Assembly: GCF_003047265.1 (NCBI RefSeq)
Contig: NZ_PZYY01000008.1
Coordinates: 87,711 to 151,710, forward strand
Direction of reading: 5' to 3'
DNA length: 64,000 bases
DNA from: Nocardioides terrigena
GTDB taxonomy: Bacteria > Actinomycetota > Actinomycetes > Propionibacteriales > Nocardioidaceae
The translations under genes and the position numbers were made by a program. The number at the start of each line of letters is the position of its first letter. Position 1 is the first letter of the stretch. The notes below the pieces were generated by a model. It did no database searches and was not told the DNA's origin. It saw nothing but the letters and a program-made list of their open reading frames with translations. Below, piece after piece: positions 41,293 through 50,000 of this stretch.

Positions 41293-42332
41293 CCTCGACG
41301 CCCGTCCTCGAGCACGGGGCGGAGGCCGGCCACGGGGCCACGCCTCCGCACCGGCTCGGCACGCCGACCGTGGCTGCACTCCTCGTGGGTGCGGTCGCGG
41401 TCGCGTGCGTGCTGTCGGTGGTGGTCGGCGCCCGGTCGATCCCGCTGGCGGCCGTCTGGGACGGGTCGCACCCGCTGCACAACATCTCCCAGGCCCGGGT
41501 GGAGCGGACCCTGCTCGGACTCGCGGTGGGCGCGGCCCTCGCCCTCGCCGGCGCGGTGCTCCAGGGCCTCACCCGCAACCCGCTGGCCGACCCGGGGATC
41601 CTGGGCATCAATGCCGGCGCCAGCTTCGCCATGGTCGTCGGGCTCTCGGTCTTCGGGGTCTCCGAGCTGCGCGACTTCCTCTGGGTCGCCTTCCTCGGCG
41701 CGGCGGTGGCCGCCGTGCTGGTGCACGTCATCGCCTCCGTCGGGCGCGACGGTGCCACCCCGATGAAGCTCGCCATCGCCGGGGCCGCCCTGACCGCCGC
41801 CACGACCAGCTGGACGACCGGCGTCCTGCTCGTCGACCGCCAGACGATGGAGACCTTCCGCTACTGGCAGGTGGGGACCATCGGGGGCCGCGACCTCAGC
41901 GTCCTGCTCACCGGTGCCCCGTTCCTGCTCGTCGGCGCGGCCCTCGCGCTGAGCGGCGCCCGGCTGCTCAACACGCTCGCGCTCGGCGACGACCTCGCCC
42001 GCGGCCTCGGGCGTCGTACGGCGATCGACCGGATCGTGCTCGGGGTGGCCGTGGTCCTCCTCGCCGGCACCGCCACGGCGCTCGCCGGCCCGATCGCCTT
42101 CGTCGGCCTCGTCGTGCCGCACGCCGTCCGTGCTCTCGTCGGCTCCGACCACGCCCGCCTGCTGCCCCTGTCCGCGCTGGGTGGCGCCGCACTGGTGGTC
42201 CTCGCCGACACCCTCGGTCGCGTCGTCCTGCCGCCCTCGGAGGTGCAGGTCGGGGTGATGGCCGCCGTCGTCGGCGTGCCCGTCTTCCTCCTGCTCATCC
42301 GGCGCGGCCGGTCCGGGAGCGGAGCGCTGTGA
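41289..42332 (+). CDS. FecCD-family iron-siderophore permease (first)
   Basis: 347 residues from a GTG overlapping the previous stop (GTGA). About nine transmembrane helices. Family signatures are RVERTLLGLAVGAALALAGAVLQGLTRNPLADPGILGINAGA and GPIAFVGLVVPHAVRALVGSDHARLLPLSALGGA, the latter holding the ATPase-coupling loop. It forms the membrane channel with the second permease. Confidence 0.93.
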   Translation: MTSTPVLEHGAEAGHGATPPHRLGTPTVAALLVGAVAVACVLSVVVGARSIPLAAVWDGSHPLHNISQARVERTLLGLAVGAALALAGAVLQGLTRNPLADPGILGINAGASFAMVVGLSVFGVSELRDFLWVAFLGAAVAAVLVHVIASVGRDGATPMKLAIAGAALTAATTSWTTGVLLVDRQTMETFRYWQVGTIGGRDLSVLLTGAPFLLVGAALALSGARLLNTLALGDDLARGLGRRTAIDRIVLGVAVVLLAGTATALAGPIAFVGLVVPHAVRALVGSDHARLLPLSALGGAALVVLADTLGRVVLPPSEVQVGVMAAVVGVPVFLLLIRRGRSGSGAL

Positions 42333-43393
42333 CCGACATGCTCACCCCCACCGGGACCGCCGCCACTGCCGACGTCGACGCGCTCGAGGTCGTCCGGGCC
42401 GCCCGTCGTACGCCGCAGCGCCGGTACGCGCTCGTCATCGGCGGCCTGTCCGTGGCGCTCTTCGGTGCCTTCGCCGCCCGGGTGCTGCTCGGCGACTACA
42501 CGATCACGGTGCCGGACTTCTTCCGGATCCTGACCGGCACCGACATCCCGGGCGCGACGTACATCCTGATGGAGAGCAAGCTGCCCCGCGCGGTGCTGGC
42601 CCTGCTCGCCGGCGTCGCGTTCGGCGTGGCCGGCGCGCTCTTCCAGACGACCCTGCGCAACCCGCTGGCCAGCCCCGACATCATCGGCGTGAGCCTAGGG
42701 GCCAGCGCTACGGCGGTCGTCGCGATCGCGCTGTGGGGATGGCAGGGGCTGCCGGTCTCGGGCGTCGCCGTGCTCGGTGCGATCTCGGTCGCCCTGGTCG
42801 TGCGGCTCGTCGCCGGCCCGCACGGCGGGCACCGGCTGATCCTGGTGGGGATCGGTCTCGCCGCGGCGATGCAGTCGGTCATCCAGTACGTCTTCACGCG
42901 GGTCGACGAGTACGACGCGCAGCTGGTCCTGCGGTGGCTCACCGGCAGCGTCAACGGTGTCGCCTGGCCGACGATCCGGCTGCTCGCCCTCGTGCTGGCG
43001 GTGCTGCTGCCCGTGACCTGGTGGCTGTGCCGGTCGCTGCGCGCGACCGAGCTGGGCGACGACACCGCCGCAGGCCTCGGAGTCTCGCGCACCCGCAGCG
43101 AGCTCCTGCTCCTGCTGGGTGTCGTGCTGGTCGCGGTCGGCGTCGCGGCGGCGGGGCCGATCGCCTTCGTGTCCTTCCTCGCCGGCCCGATCGCCCGGGC
43201 CCTCAACGGCGGGCGGACCACGATCCTCGGGTCCGCGCTCGCCGGCGCGCTCATCGTCGTCGCGGCCGACTACGTCGCCGACTACCTGATCCCCGACACC
43301 AACCTGCCGGTCGGCGTCGTCACCGGCGCCGTCGGTGCGCCGTTCCTGCTCTGGCTGCTCGTCCGCGGCCGCACCGGAAGGAGGGCGGCATGA
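42329..43393 (+). CDS. FecCD-family iron-siderophore permease (second)
   Basis: 354 residues from GTG overlapping the previous stop; the ATG three codons later is an alternative. Signatures: SKLPRAVLALLAGVAFGVAGALFQTTLRNPLASPDIIGVSLGAS and GPIAFVSFLAGPIARALNGG, the FecD-like half. It pairs with the preceding FecC-like permease. The ATPase gene overlaps its stop (ATGA). Confidence 0.93.
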   Translation: MTDMLTPTGTAATADVDALEVVRAARRTPQRRYALVIGGLSVALFGAFAARVLLGDYTITVPDFFRILTGTDIPGATYILMESKLPRAVLALLAGVAFGVAGALFQTTLRNPLASPDIIGVSLGASATAVVAIALWGWQGLPVSGVAVLGAISVALVVRLVAGPHGGHRLILVGIGLAAAMQSVIQYVFTRVDEYDAQLVLRWLTGSVNGVAWPTIRLLALVLAVLLPVTWWLCRSLRATELGDDTAAGLGVSRTRSELLLLLGVVLVAVGVAAAGPIAFVSFLAGPIARALNGGRTTILGSALAGALIVVAADYVADYLIPDTNLPVGVVTGAVGAPFLLWLLVRGRTGRRAA

Positions 43394-44232
43394 CCGCCAC
43401 CCCCACCCATCCAGGCACCGGGACCTCCCGGCTGGCGGCCGCCGGGCTGACGCTCGGCTACGCCGACACCGCGGTCGTCCACGACCTCGACCTCCGGGTG
43501 CCGGACGGCAAGGTCTCGGTCATCGTCGGGGCCAACGCCTGCGGCAAGTCGACCCTGCTGCGGGGAATCGCCCGGTTGTTGAGGCCGCAGTCCGGTGCCG
43601 TGCTGCTCGACGGCGAGGTCATCCACCGGCAGCCCACCAAGCAGGTCGCCCGTGTCCTCGGCCTGCTGCCCCAGAACCCCGTCGCCCCCGAGGGCGTCAC
43701 CGTCGTCGACCTCGTCGGTCGCGGCCGGCACCCGCACCACGGCACCTTCCGGCGCTGGACGAGCGCGGACGACGAGGCGGTCGCCGAGGCGCTCACGCTC
43801 ACCGACACCCTCGGCCTGGCCGACCGCGTCGTCGACGAGCTCTCGGGAGGCCAGCGCCAGCGTGTCTGGATCGCGATGGCGCTGGCGCAGGGGACCGACC
43901 TGCTCCTCCTCGACGAGCCCACGACCTACCTCGACGTCGCCCACCAGGTGGAGATGCTCGACCTGCTCGCTGAGCTCAACGCCCGCCGCGGCACCACCAT
44001 CGTCATGGTGCTGCACGACCTCAACCTCTCGGCCCGGTACGCCGACCACCTCGTCGCCCTGCGGGGTGGCCGGGTCGTCGCCGAGGGGACCCCCCGCGAG
44101 GTCGTCACCGAGGAGGTCGTCCGGGAGGTCTTCGGCCTCGACAACCGGGTGATCGACGACCCCGTCTCGCACACCCCGCTCGTGGTCCCCGTGGGCCGCC
44201 ACCTCAGTGCCACCAACCAGGAGAACCGATGA
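43390..44232 (+). CDS. Iron-siderophore ABC transporter ATP-binding protein
   Basis: 280 residues. Walker A GANACGKST (Ala and Cys at places usually Pro-N-G), signature LSGGQRQR, Walker B LLLLDEPTTYLD, and H-loop LHDLN; the sequence VGRGRHPHHG is typical of FepC/FhuC-type ATPases. It energises import through the two FecCD permeases. The next gene overlaps by four bases. Confidence 0.94.
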   Translation: MTATPTHPGTGTSRLAAAGLTLGYADTAVVHDLDLRVPDGKVSVIVGANACGKSTLLRGIARLLRPQSGAVLLDGEVIHRQPTKQVARVLGLLPQNPVAPEGVTVVDLVGRGRHPHHGTFRRWTSADDEAVAEALTLTDTLGLADRVVDELSGGQRQRVWIAMALAQGTDLLLLDEPTTYLDVAHQVEMLDLLAELNARRGTTIVMVLHDLNLSARYADHLVALRGGRVVAEGTPREVVTEEVVREVFGLDNRVIDDPVSHTPLVVPVGRHLSATNQENR

Positions 44233-45200
44233 CTGTGACATCCGACCGACTGCCGATGCTGTTCTGCGAGGTCGAGGTCGTCTCCGCCGAGCGCCTCAGC
44301 CCGTCGTTCGTCCGTGTCGAGCTGGGCGGTCCCGGGCTCGCGGACTTCGGCGTGGACGGGCCGCGCTACGACCAGCGGATCAAGCTCGTCTTCCCCGACC
44401 CGCTGACCGGCGGCCTCACGACGGTCGCCGGGGCCGACGACTCGTGGTTCTCCACGTGGTTCGACCGGCCGGTCGCCGAGCGCGGCCACATGCGCACCTA
44501 CACCGTCCGGGACGTCCGCGGCGCCGGTGCCGACACCCGGATCGTGGTCGACATCGTGCTTCACCTCGACGGCGACGCCGTGGGTCCCGGGTCGCTCTGG
44601 GCCGCGCAGGCCGCCCCGGGCGACCGGCTGGTGATGATGGCGCCGCGCCGTGGCTTCCCCTACGGCGGCATCGAGTTCACCCCCGGCCCGGGTGCCGAGG
44701 TGCTGATGGCGGCCGACGAGACGGCGGTGCCGGCGGTGTGCGCGGTGCTCGAGCAGCTGCCGGCAGCGGCTTCGGGCGCCGTCTTCATGGAGGTCCCGGA
44801 GACCGGGGACGTCGTCGACGTACGCCGCCCCGACGGCGTCTCGGTGACCTGGCTGCCCCGCAACGGCGCGCCCCTCGGGGAGCGCCTGCACGCGGCTGTC
44901 GTGGCCCACCTCGGGACGCCCGGCGCGGTCGTGGAGGTGCCCCCGGACGAGGTGGACCCCGACCTGTGGGAGACCCCGTCGTACTCCTCGTCGGGCGAGG
45001 AGATCGAGGCCTCCCGGACTGTCGGCCACGACCCTTCGGCAGGCTCGGGACGGCGGCTGGACGGCGTCTACGCGTGGATCGCGGGGGAGTCCAAGGTCGT
45101 GACCGGGCTGCGCCGGCACCTGGTGCGGGAGCTGGGGATGGACCGCAGCCAGGTGGCTTTCATGGGCTACTGGCGCCGGGGCGTCGCCATGAAGTCCTGA
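44229..45200 (+). CDS. Siderophore-interacting protein (NADPH-dependent ferric-chelate reductase)
   Basis: 323 residues, ATG overlapping the ATPase stop. The FAD-binding part has RYDQRIKLVFPD and RGHMRTYTVRDVR (R-x-Y-T-V-R), and the NADPH part has LMAADETAVPAVCAVLEQLP and YAWIAGESKVVTGLRRHLVRELGMDRSQVAFMGYWRRG, all standard for SIP/ViuB proteins. It reduces ferric siderophore in the cytoplasm to release iron. Residues about 266-274 (GHDPSAGSG) are encoded by a REP-like palindrome, CCCTTCGGCAGGCTCGGG at 45032-45049, apparently inserted in frame. Confidence 0.92.
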   Translation: MTVTSDRLPMLFCEVEVVSAERLSPSFVRVELGGPGLADFGVDGPRYDQRIKLVFPDPLTGGLTTVAGADDSWFSTWFDRPVAERGHMRTYTVRDVRGAGADTRIVVDIVLHLDGDAVGPGSLWAAQAAPGDRLVMMAPRRGFPYGGIEFTPGPGAEVLMAADETAVPAVCAVLEQLPAAASGAVFMEVPETGDVVDVRRPDGVSVTWLPRNGAPLGERLHAAVVAHLGTPGAVVEVPPDEVDPDLWETPSYSSSGEEIEASRTVGHDPSAGSGRRLDGVYAWIAGESKVVTGLRRHLVRELGMDRSQVAFMGYWRRGVAMKS

Positions 45201-45201
45201 T

Positions 45202-45294
45202 TCATGCCTTGCGGGTCCAGCGTCGGGCGGCGGCACGCTGCCGCTCGTCGCGGTGGTGCCGCGCGATCTGCTCGATCTCGGTCGTTCCGTACAT
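45202..45294 (-). CDS. Small basic protein of 30 residues (unrecognised)
   Basis: ATG preceded by AGGAAGGAGCAGGCC, a strong ribosome site; reads MYGTTEIEQIARHHRDERQR then ends RRWTRKA. An in-frame ATG at 45327 overlaps the stop of the DUF4097 gene as ATGA and would give 41 residues, so either start is coupled to that gene. The peptide is helical, with His and Arg in abundance, and has no membrane segment. It shares no family I recognise. Convergent with the siderophore-interacting protein gene, one base apart. Confidence 0.5.
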   Translation of the reverse strand: MYGTTEIEQIARHHRDERQRAAARRWTRKA

Positions 45295-45323
45295 GGCCTG
45301 CTCCTTCCTGGTCGGAGTGGATG

Positions 45324-46145
45324 TCATCGCTGCTGGAGGGTGATGTCGCCGGTGGCGACCTGTGCACGGACCTCGACGTGGTCCTGGCCCTCGGCCGGCT
45401 CGCCGGTGCCGCCCAGGTCGCTGTGGATGCTGCCGGTGACGGTGGTGATGTCGGTCCAGACGGGGGTGCCGGCGGGGATGCCGAGGCGGACGTCGCCGCT
45501 CGCCCCCTTGACCGTGAAGCGCCCGCGGCGGGCGACACCGACCTGGAGGTCGCCGCTGCCGGTGGAGAAGGACACGTCGTCGGTGCTCTCGCCGACGCGG
45601 ACGTCGCCCGAGCCGGTCTTGACGGCGAGGCTGCCGGCGACCGAGTCGACGGCGACGTCGCCGCTGCCGGTGGAGAGGGTGAGCGCCGCGCCGACGCGGC
45701 CGACCCGGACGTCGCCGGAGCCGCTCTTGATCCGGCCCTCGCCCCGCAGCTCGGCGAAGCTCAGGTCGCCGCTGCCTGCCTGCACCTCGAGGGGGCCGCT
45801 CACCAGCTCCACGCTGAGGTCGCCGCTGCCCGTGGTGGCCCACGTGGCGCCGTACTCACCGAGGGCCCGGGTGTCCGCGCTGCCCGTCTTGAGCGCGAGC
45901 GCGCTGGCGGTCGGCAGCACGACCGAGACGGTGTAGCGACGGCTGCCGCCGCTGAGGAAGCCGGTGGTGCGGGGCGCCACCACGGCGATCTGGCCGTCGC
46001 GCTGCTCCACGACGACCTCGTCGGCGTGGTCGCCGGTCACCGTCACCGACGTGGTGTCGGTGTCGGTGGCCGTGACGTCGATGCGGCCCTTCCCCAGCTC
46101 GACGTACAGCTCGATGGGGTCCGGGGTGTCGAAGGTGTGGTCCAT
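45324..46145 (-). CDS. DUF4097 family beta-helix protein
   Basis: 273 residues; GGAGACACCCC precedes the ATG. From about residue 85 it consists of short repeats ending in (T/S)GSGD(V/L): SGDLSVE, SGDLSFAEL, SGDVRVG, SGDVAVD, SGDVRVGE, SGDLQVG, the right-handed beta-helix repeat of DUF4097 adhesin-like proteins. There is no signal peptide or membrane helix, so it appears cytoplasmic. In many bacteria DUF4097 proteins sit with regulators of envelope stress; here it follows a ribbon-helix-helix protein gene by 84 nt and is probably its target. Confidence 0.85.
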   Translation of the reverse strand: MDHTFDTPDPIELYVELGKGRIDVTATDTDTTSVTVTGDHADEVVVEQRDGQIAVVAPRTTGFLSGGSRRYTVSVVLPTASALALKTGSADTRALGEYGATWATTGSGDLSVELVSGPLEVQAGSGDLSFAELRGEGRIKSGSGDVRVGRVGAALTLSTGSGDVAVDSVAGSLAVKTGSGDVRVGESTDDVSFSTGSGDLQVGVARRGRFTVKGASGDVRLGIPAGTPVWTDITTVTGSIHSDLGGTGEPAEGQDHVEVRAQVATGDITLQQR

Positions 46146-46229
46146 GGGGTGTCTCCAGGGTGTGCTCGGCCCGCGGTCCAGCCTGGGTGCTGGATCGCTG
46201 TGGCGCCGGACGGACGGTGCGGGTGCTGG

Positions 46230-46769
46230 TCAGAGCCAGCCGGTCATGCGGCGGTTGCCGCGGTTGCCTCCCTTGAAGGGGTCGTGGCCGAAGAACGGGA
46301 TGCTCGAGAGGTCGATGTCCACGTTGATCGCGTGGTCGGAGGTGGCGGCCCGGATGACCGACACGAGCCAGGTGTTGAGGCTCTGGCCGCTGGTCGTGGC
46401 CTTCTCCTCCGCCCTGGTCTTGATCGACTCGGGGATGCGCAGGGTGACGCGGGCGAGGTCGCCCTCCTCGACGTCCTCGGGCCGGGGCGGGGTCGGCGGC
46501 GCGGGGGCGGCCGGTGCGACGCTCGTCGGCGCCACCTCGACCACGAAGTCGAGCTCGCGGCCGTTGAGCCGCACGTCCACGCCGCCCTGGGGCAGCTCGG
46601 TGCTGATCTCGGCCGCGGCCTGGGAGATGGCCTCCATGAGGGCCAACCGGGCGCTGGCGTCCAGCGCGTAGCTCAGGCGCTCGGCCACCTGGCGGGCCTC
46701 GTCGCCACCGGCCTCGGCGGCGGCCAGCAGGTCGCGGCGGAGGCTGTCGACGTACGGCGTGATGTCCAT
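46230..46769 (-). CDS. Ribbon-helix-helix (HicB/Arc-like) DNA-binding protein
   Basis: 179 residues from ATG at 46769, which has CATAGT 7 nt upstream (leaderless geometry); a GTG at 46778 overlaps the -10. An N-terminal helical and beta part (VDSLRRDLLAAAEAGGDEARQVAERLSYALDASARLALMEAIS) is followed by a Pro/Ala linker and the RHH motif LARVTLRIPESIKTRAEEKATTSGQSLNTWLVSVIRAA. The C-terminal tail is Gly/Arg-rich (FKGGNRGNRRMTGWL). No toxin gene accompanies it, so a toxin-antitoxin role is unlikely. A regulator of itself and the DUF4097 gene is more plausible. Confidence 0.78.
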   Translation of the reverse strand: MDITPYVDSLRRDLLAAAEAGGDEARQVAERLSYALDASARLALMEAISQAAAEISTELPQGGVDVRLNGRELDFVVEVAPTSVAPAAPAPPTPPRPEDVEEGDLARVTLRIPESIKTRAEEKATTSGQSLNTWLVSVIRAATSDHAINVDIDLSSIPFFGHDPFKGGNRGNRRMTGWL

Positions 46770-46776
46770 GCGCACC

Positions 46777-46808
46777 ACTATGACATTACTATGACGTCAT
46801 GACAAGAG
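46777..46808 (-). promoter_or_regulatory. Promoter and palindromic operator of the RHH gene
   Basis: ATGACGTCAT at 46791-46800 is a perfect palindrome within repeated ATGAC motifs (46780-46785 TATGAC, 46790-46795 TATGAC, and ATGAC again at 46799-46803). It lies just upstream of CATAGT (46782-46777). Direct-repeat ATGAC half-sites suit cooperative RHH dimers. Confidence 0.5.
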
Positions 46809-46872
46809 CTTCTGGCGTCAGAGTGTTGTCATGCTGGTGCGGCGCGGCTCCTCCGCGGTCGGTCCGGCGCGC

Positions 46873-46956
46873 GTAGACACGCGGACACAACCCTCCGCTG
46901 CGGCCCGTTTGAGGCGTACGCCGGCGGGCCGGCCGGACTTGTGTCCGCGGGTCTAC
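46873..46956. terminator. 18-bp inverted repeat downstream of the iron-sulfur oxidoreductase gene
   Basis: GTAGACACGCGGACACAA (46873-46890) pairs with TTGTGTCCGCGGGTCTAC (46939-46956) with one mismatch; the 48-nt loop is itself GC-rich. It lies in the 296-bp gap after the oxidoreductase stop and before the RHH promoter. A terminator or a structured RNA element are both possible. The rest of the gap shows no coding signal. Confidence 0.5.
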
Positions 46957-47065
46957 GACGACGACGGCTGCGAGCTGCCCGGCCGGGTACGACGAACGCG
47001 GCCGCCGGATGTCCGGTCGACCGCGTCCGTGGTCGTGCGCGGGTGGTGCAGGTGATGCGTGGTGC

Positions 47066-50000
47066 TCAGAGGTCGAAGAGCGACCCGGCCTCGTGGATGT
47101 CCACGTCGGTCTTCGGGGTGTGGGTGGCCCCGCTCGACGTCGGCGCGGGGGTGTCCGGCTGGTCGTCCGTCTCTGCTGCGGGAGCCTCCGCCTCCGGGGT
47201 GTCCGCCCGGACGTCCGCCGACTCGGTGGCCTGGGCGGGCTGCTCGTCGGCGGCCTCCGGCTCGGGCTGGGGCTCGTCCTGCCGGGCCTCATCCTGCTGG
47301 GGCGTCGCCGCGGCGGTCGCCCCGTCGGCAGGCTCGTCCTCGGCCGCGGCGACGGTCGCCGCCTGGCTGAGCGTCGCGCCGCCGGCCAGGCCGTCGGCCG
47401 TCGGCGTCTCCTCGGAGGCGCCCGTCGCCCCGGTCGCCGGAGCGGACTGCTGGTCCGACGGCGCCGGCGGCTCCTCCGGGGTGGCCTCGGGCGTCGCGGC
47501 CTGCGGCTCCTCGGTGGTGGCCTCGGACGGGGTGGCTGGGGCTGCGGCAGCCGGGGCTGCCACCGGGGTGGGCGCCTCGATGTCGAACAGCGAACCGCCC
47601 TCGGGGATCGACGTCGCGGGGGTGCTGGTCCGACCGGAGCTCGCGGCCGGGGCAGCAGTCTCCTCGGCCGGGACGTCCGAGACCTCGGTCGTCGGGCTCG
47701 CCACCTCGTCGGACGCCGTCTCGTCGGTCGGCGTCGAGTCCTTCGTCTGGGCGGCCGCCTCGTTGGTCGCCTCGTCGTCGGTCGCCGGGGGCTCCTCCGG
47801 GGTGGCTTCGGGCGTCGCGGCCTGCGGCTCCTCGGGGGTGGTCGCCGGCGCGGCTGCGGGTGCCGGTGCCGGTGCCGCGGGGGCCTCGAGGTCGAAGAGC
47901 GACCCGCCCTCGGGGATCGAGGTGGCCGGGGTCGAGGTCGCTCCGGACGACACCGGTGCCGGTGCGTCAGCCACCTTCTGGGTGGGGGTGGGGGTGGCTG
48001 CCTCATCGCCGGCGGGCGTGTCGGCCGTGTCGGTCTCCGTGGGCGGTGCCTCAGCCACCTCCTGGGTGGCCGTCGAGGTGGCTGGCTCACCGCTCGGCGC
48101 GGGCTCGGCGGCGATGTCGAAGAGCGAGCCGGTCGAGCCCAGGGCGGCGGAGGGTGCGGCCTTCGCCGGGGCCGGCTGGGCCGGGGTCTCGGTGGAGGAA
48201 GAGGCCTCGGCACTGTCCTCGGGCTGGGCCGCAGGGGCGGGCTTGGCCGGGGCCGGCTCGTCGGCGGTCAGGTCGAAGAGCGAGCCACCGGAGCCCAGGT
48301 CGGCCTGCGGCTTGGTGGCCGGCTTCTCGGCGGGCTCTGCAGGAGCGGGGGTGGCCGCGGCGGGCTCTGCCGCCGTGGACTTGTCGGCGGGCTCGTCGCC
48401 ACCGAGGTCGAAGAGCGAGCCACCGGAGCCCAGGTCGGCCTGGGGCTTGGCGGCAGGCTTCTCGGCGGGCTCCGCAGGAGCGGGGGTGGCCGCGGCGGGC
48501 TCTGCCGCCGTGGACTTGTCGGCCGGCTCGTCGCCACCGAGGTCGAACAGCGACCCGGACTCCTCCTTCTTCGGCGTCCCGGACGCGCGGGTCGCGTCGG
48601 AGGGGGTGTCGGCGACGGACTTCTGGGGTGCGGTGTCCGAGCTCGAGTTGTCGACGTCGAAGAGTGACGAGCCGCCGGACGCCTTGGCGGCGGGGCCGAC
48701 GCCCGCGGTCTCGGTGACCGTGTCCGCGGTGTCGGTGACGTCACCCGGCTCCGGCTCGGCCTTGGTGGCCACGTCGGTGTCGGTCGCGGCGGCGCCACCC
48801 GAGGTCGCGCCGGCCGAGGCGGCCCCGGCGGCCGCAGCGGCGGCCGGCGCGGACGTCGTACCGGGCCCGGCCTTGGTGGCGGGCTCGCCCTTGACCGAGG
48901 CGAGCAGCATCTGCGCGACGTCGAGGATCTCGACCTCCTCGCGGGCGTTGCCCTTGGCCTGCTCGGAGGTGAGGCCGTCGGAGAGCATCACGCGGCAGAA
49001 GGGGCAGCCGACCGCGATCTGGTCGGCACCGGTGCCGACGGCCTCCTTGGTGCGGTTGACGTTGATCCGCTCCCCGATGTTCTCCTCCATCCACATGCGG
49101 GCACCACCGGCACCGCAGCAGAAGGACTTCTCGGAGTTGCGCTCCATCTCGGTGAACTCGGCGCCCGGCAGGATCTGGAGCAGCTCGCGCGGCGGCGAGT
49201 AGACCTGGTTGTGGCGGCCGAGGTAGCAGGGGTCGTGGTAGGTGATCGAGCGCTTCGCGGCACCGGCGCCGTCCTGGATCGGGGTCAGCTTGCCCTCGCG
49301 GACGAGGCGGTTGAGCAGCTGGGTGTGGTGCACGACCTCGAGCTCGATGCCGAAGTCCTTGTACTCGTTCTTGAGGGTGTTGAAGCAGTGCGCGCAGGTC
49401 GAGACGACCTTCTTGACCTTGTACTCCTTGAAGGTCTCGACGTTCTGCATGGCCAGGCCCTGGAAGACGAACTCGTTGCCGGCGCGACGCGCGGGGTCAC
49501 CGGTGCAGGTCTCGCCGTTGCCGAGCACGCCGAAGGAGATGCCGGCCATGTCGAGCAGCTCGGCGACGGCGCGGGTGGTCTTCTTCGCGCGGTCCTCGTA
49601 GGCGCCCGCGCAGCCGACCCAGAACAGCCAGTCGACGGACTCCAGCGACTCGAGGTCCTCACCGACGACGGGCACGTCGAAGTCGAGGCCCTTGGCCCAG
49701 TCCATCCGCGCCGTGGACGACATGTTCCACGGGTTGCCCTTGTTCTCCAGTCCCTTGAAGAGCTGGTTGAGCTCGGCGGGGAAGTTGGCCTCGACCAGCA
49801 CCTGGTAGCGGCGCATGTCCATGATGTGGTCGACGTGCTCGATGTCGACGGGGCACTGCTGGACGCAGGCGCCGCACGAGGTGCAGTTCCACAGCACGTC
49901 GGAGTCGATGACGGCGGTGCCGTCCTCGGGCATGTAGAACCACTCGTCACCGGTGTCGCCGACCAGGGGACGGGCGACCTCGCGGGCCAGCACCTCGTCC

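Noticed and set aside
46230..46769. HicAB-type toxin-antitoxin module
   Set aside because: Only the RHH protein is present; no small HicA-like or other toxin ORF lies on either side, and the protein is longer than usual antitoxins.
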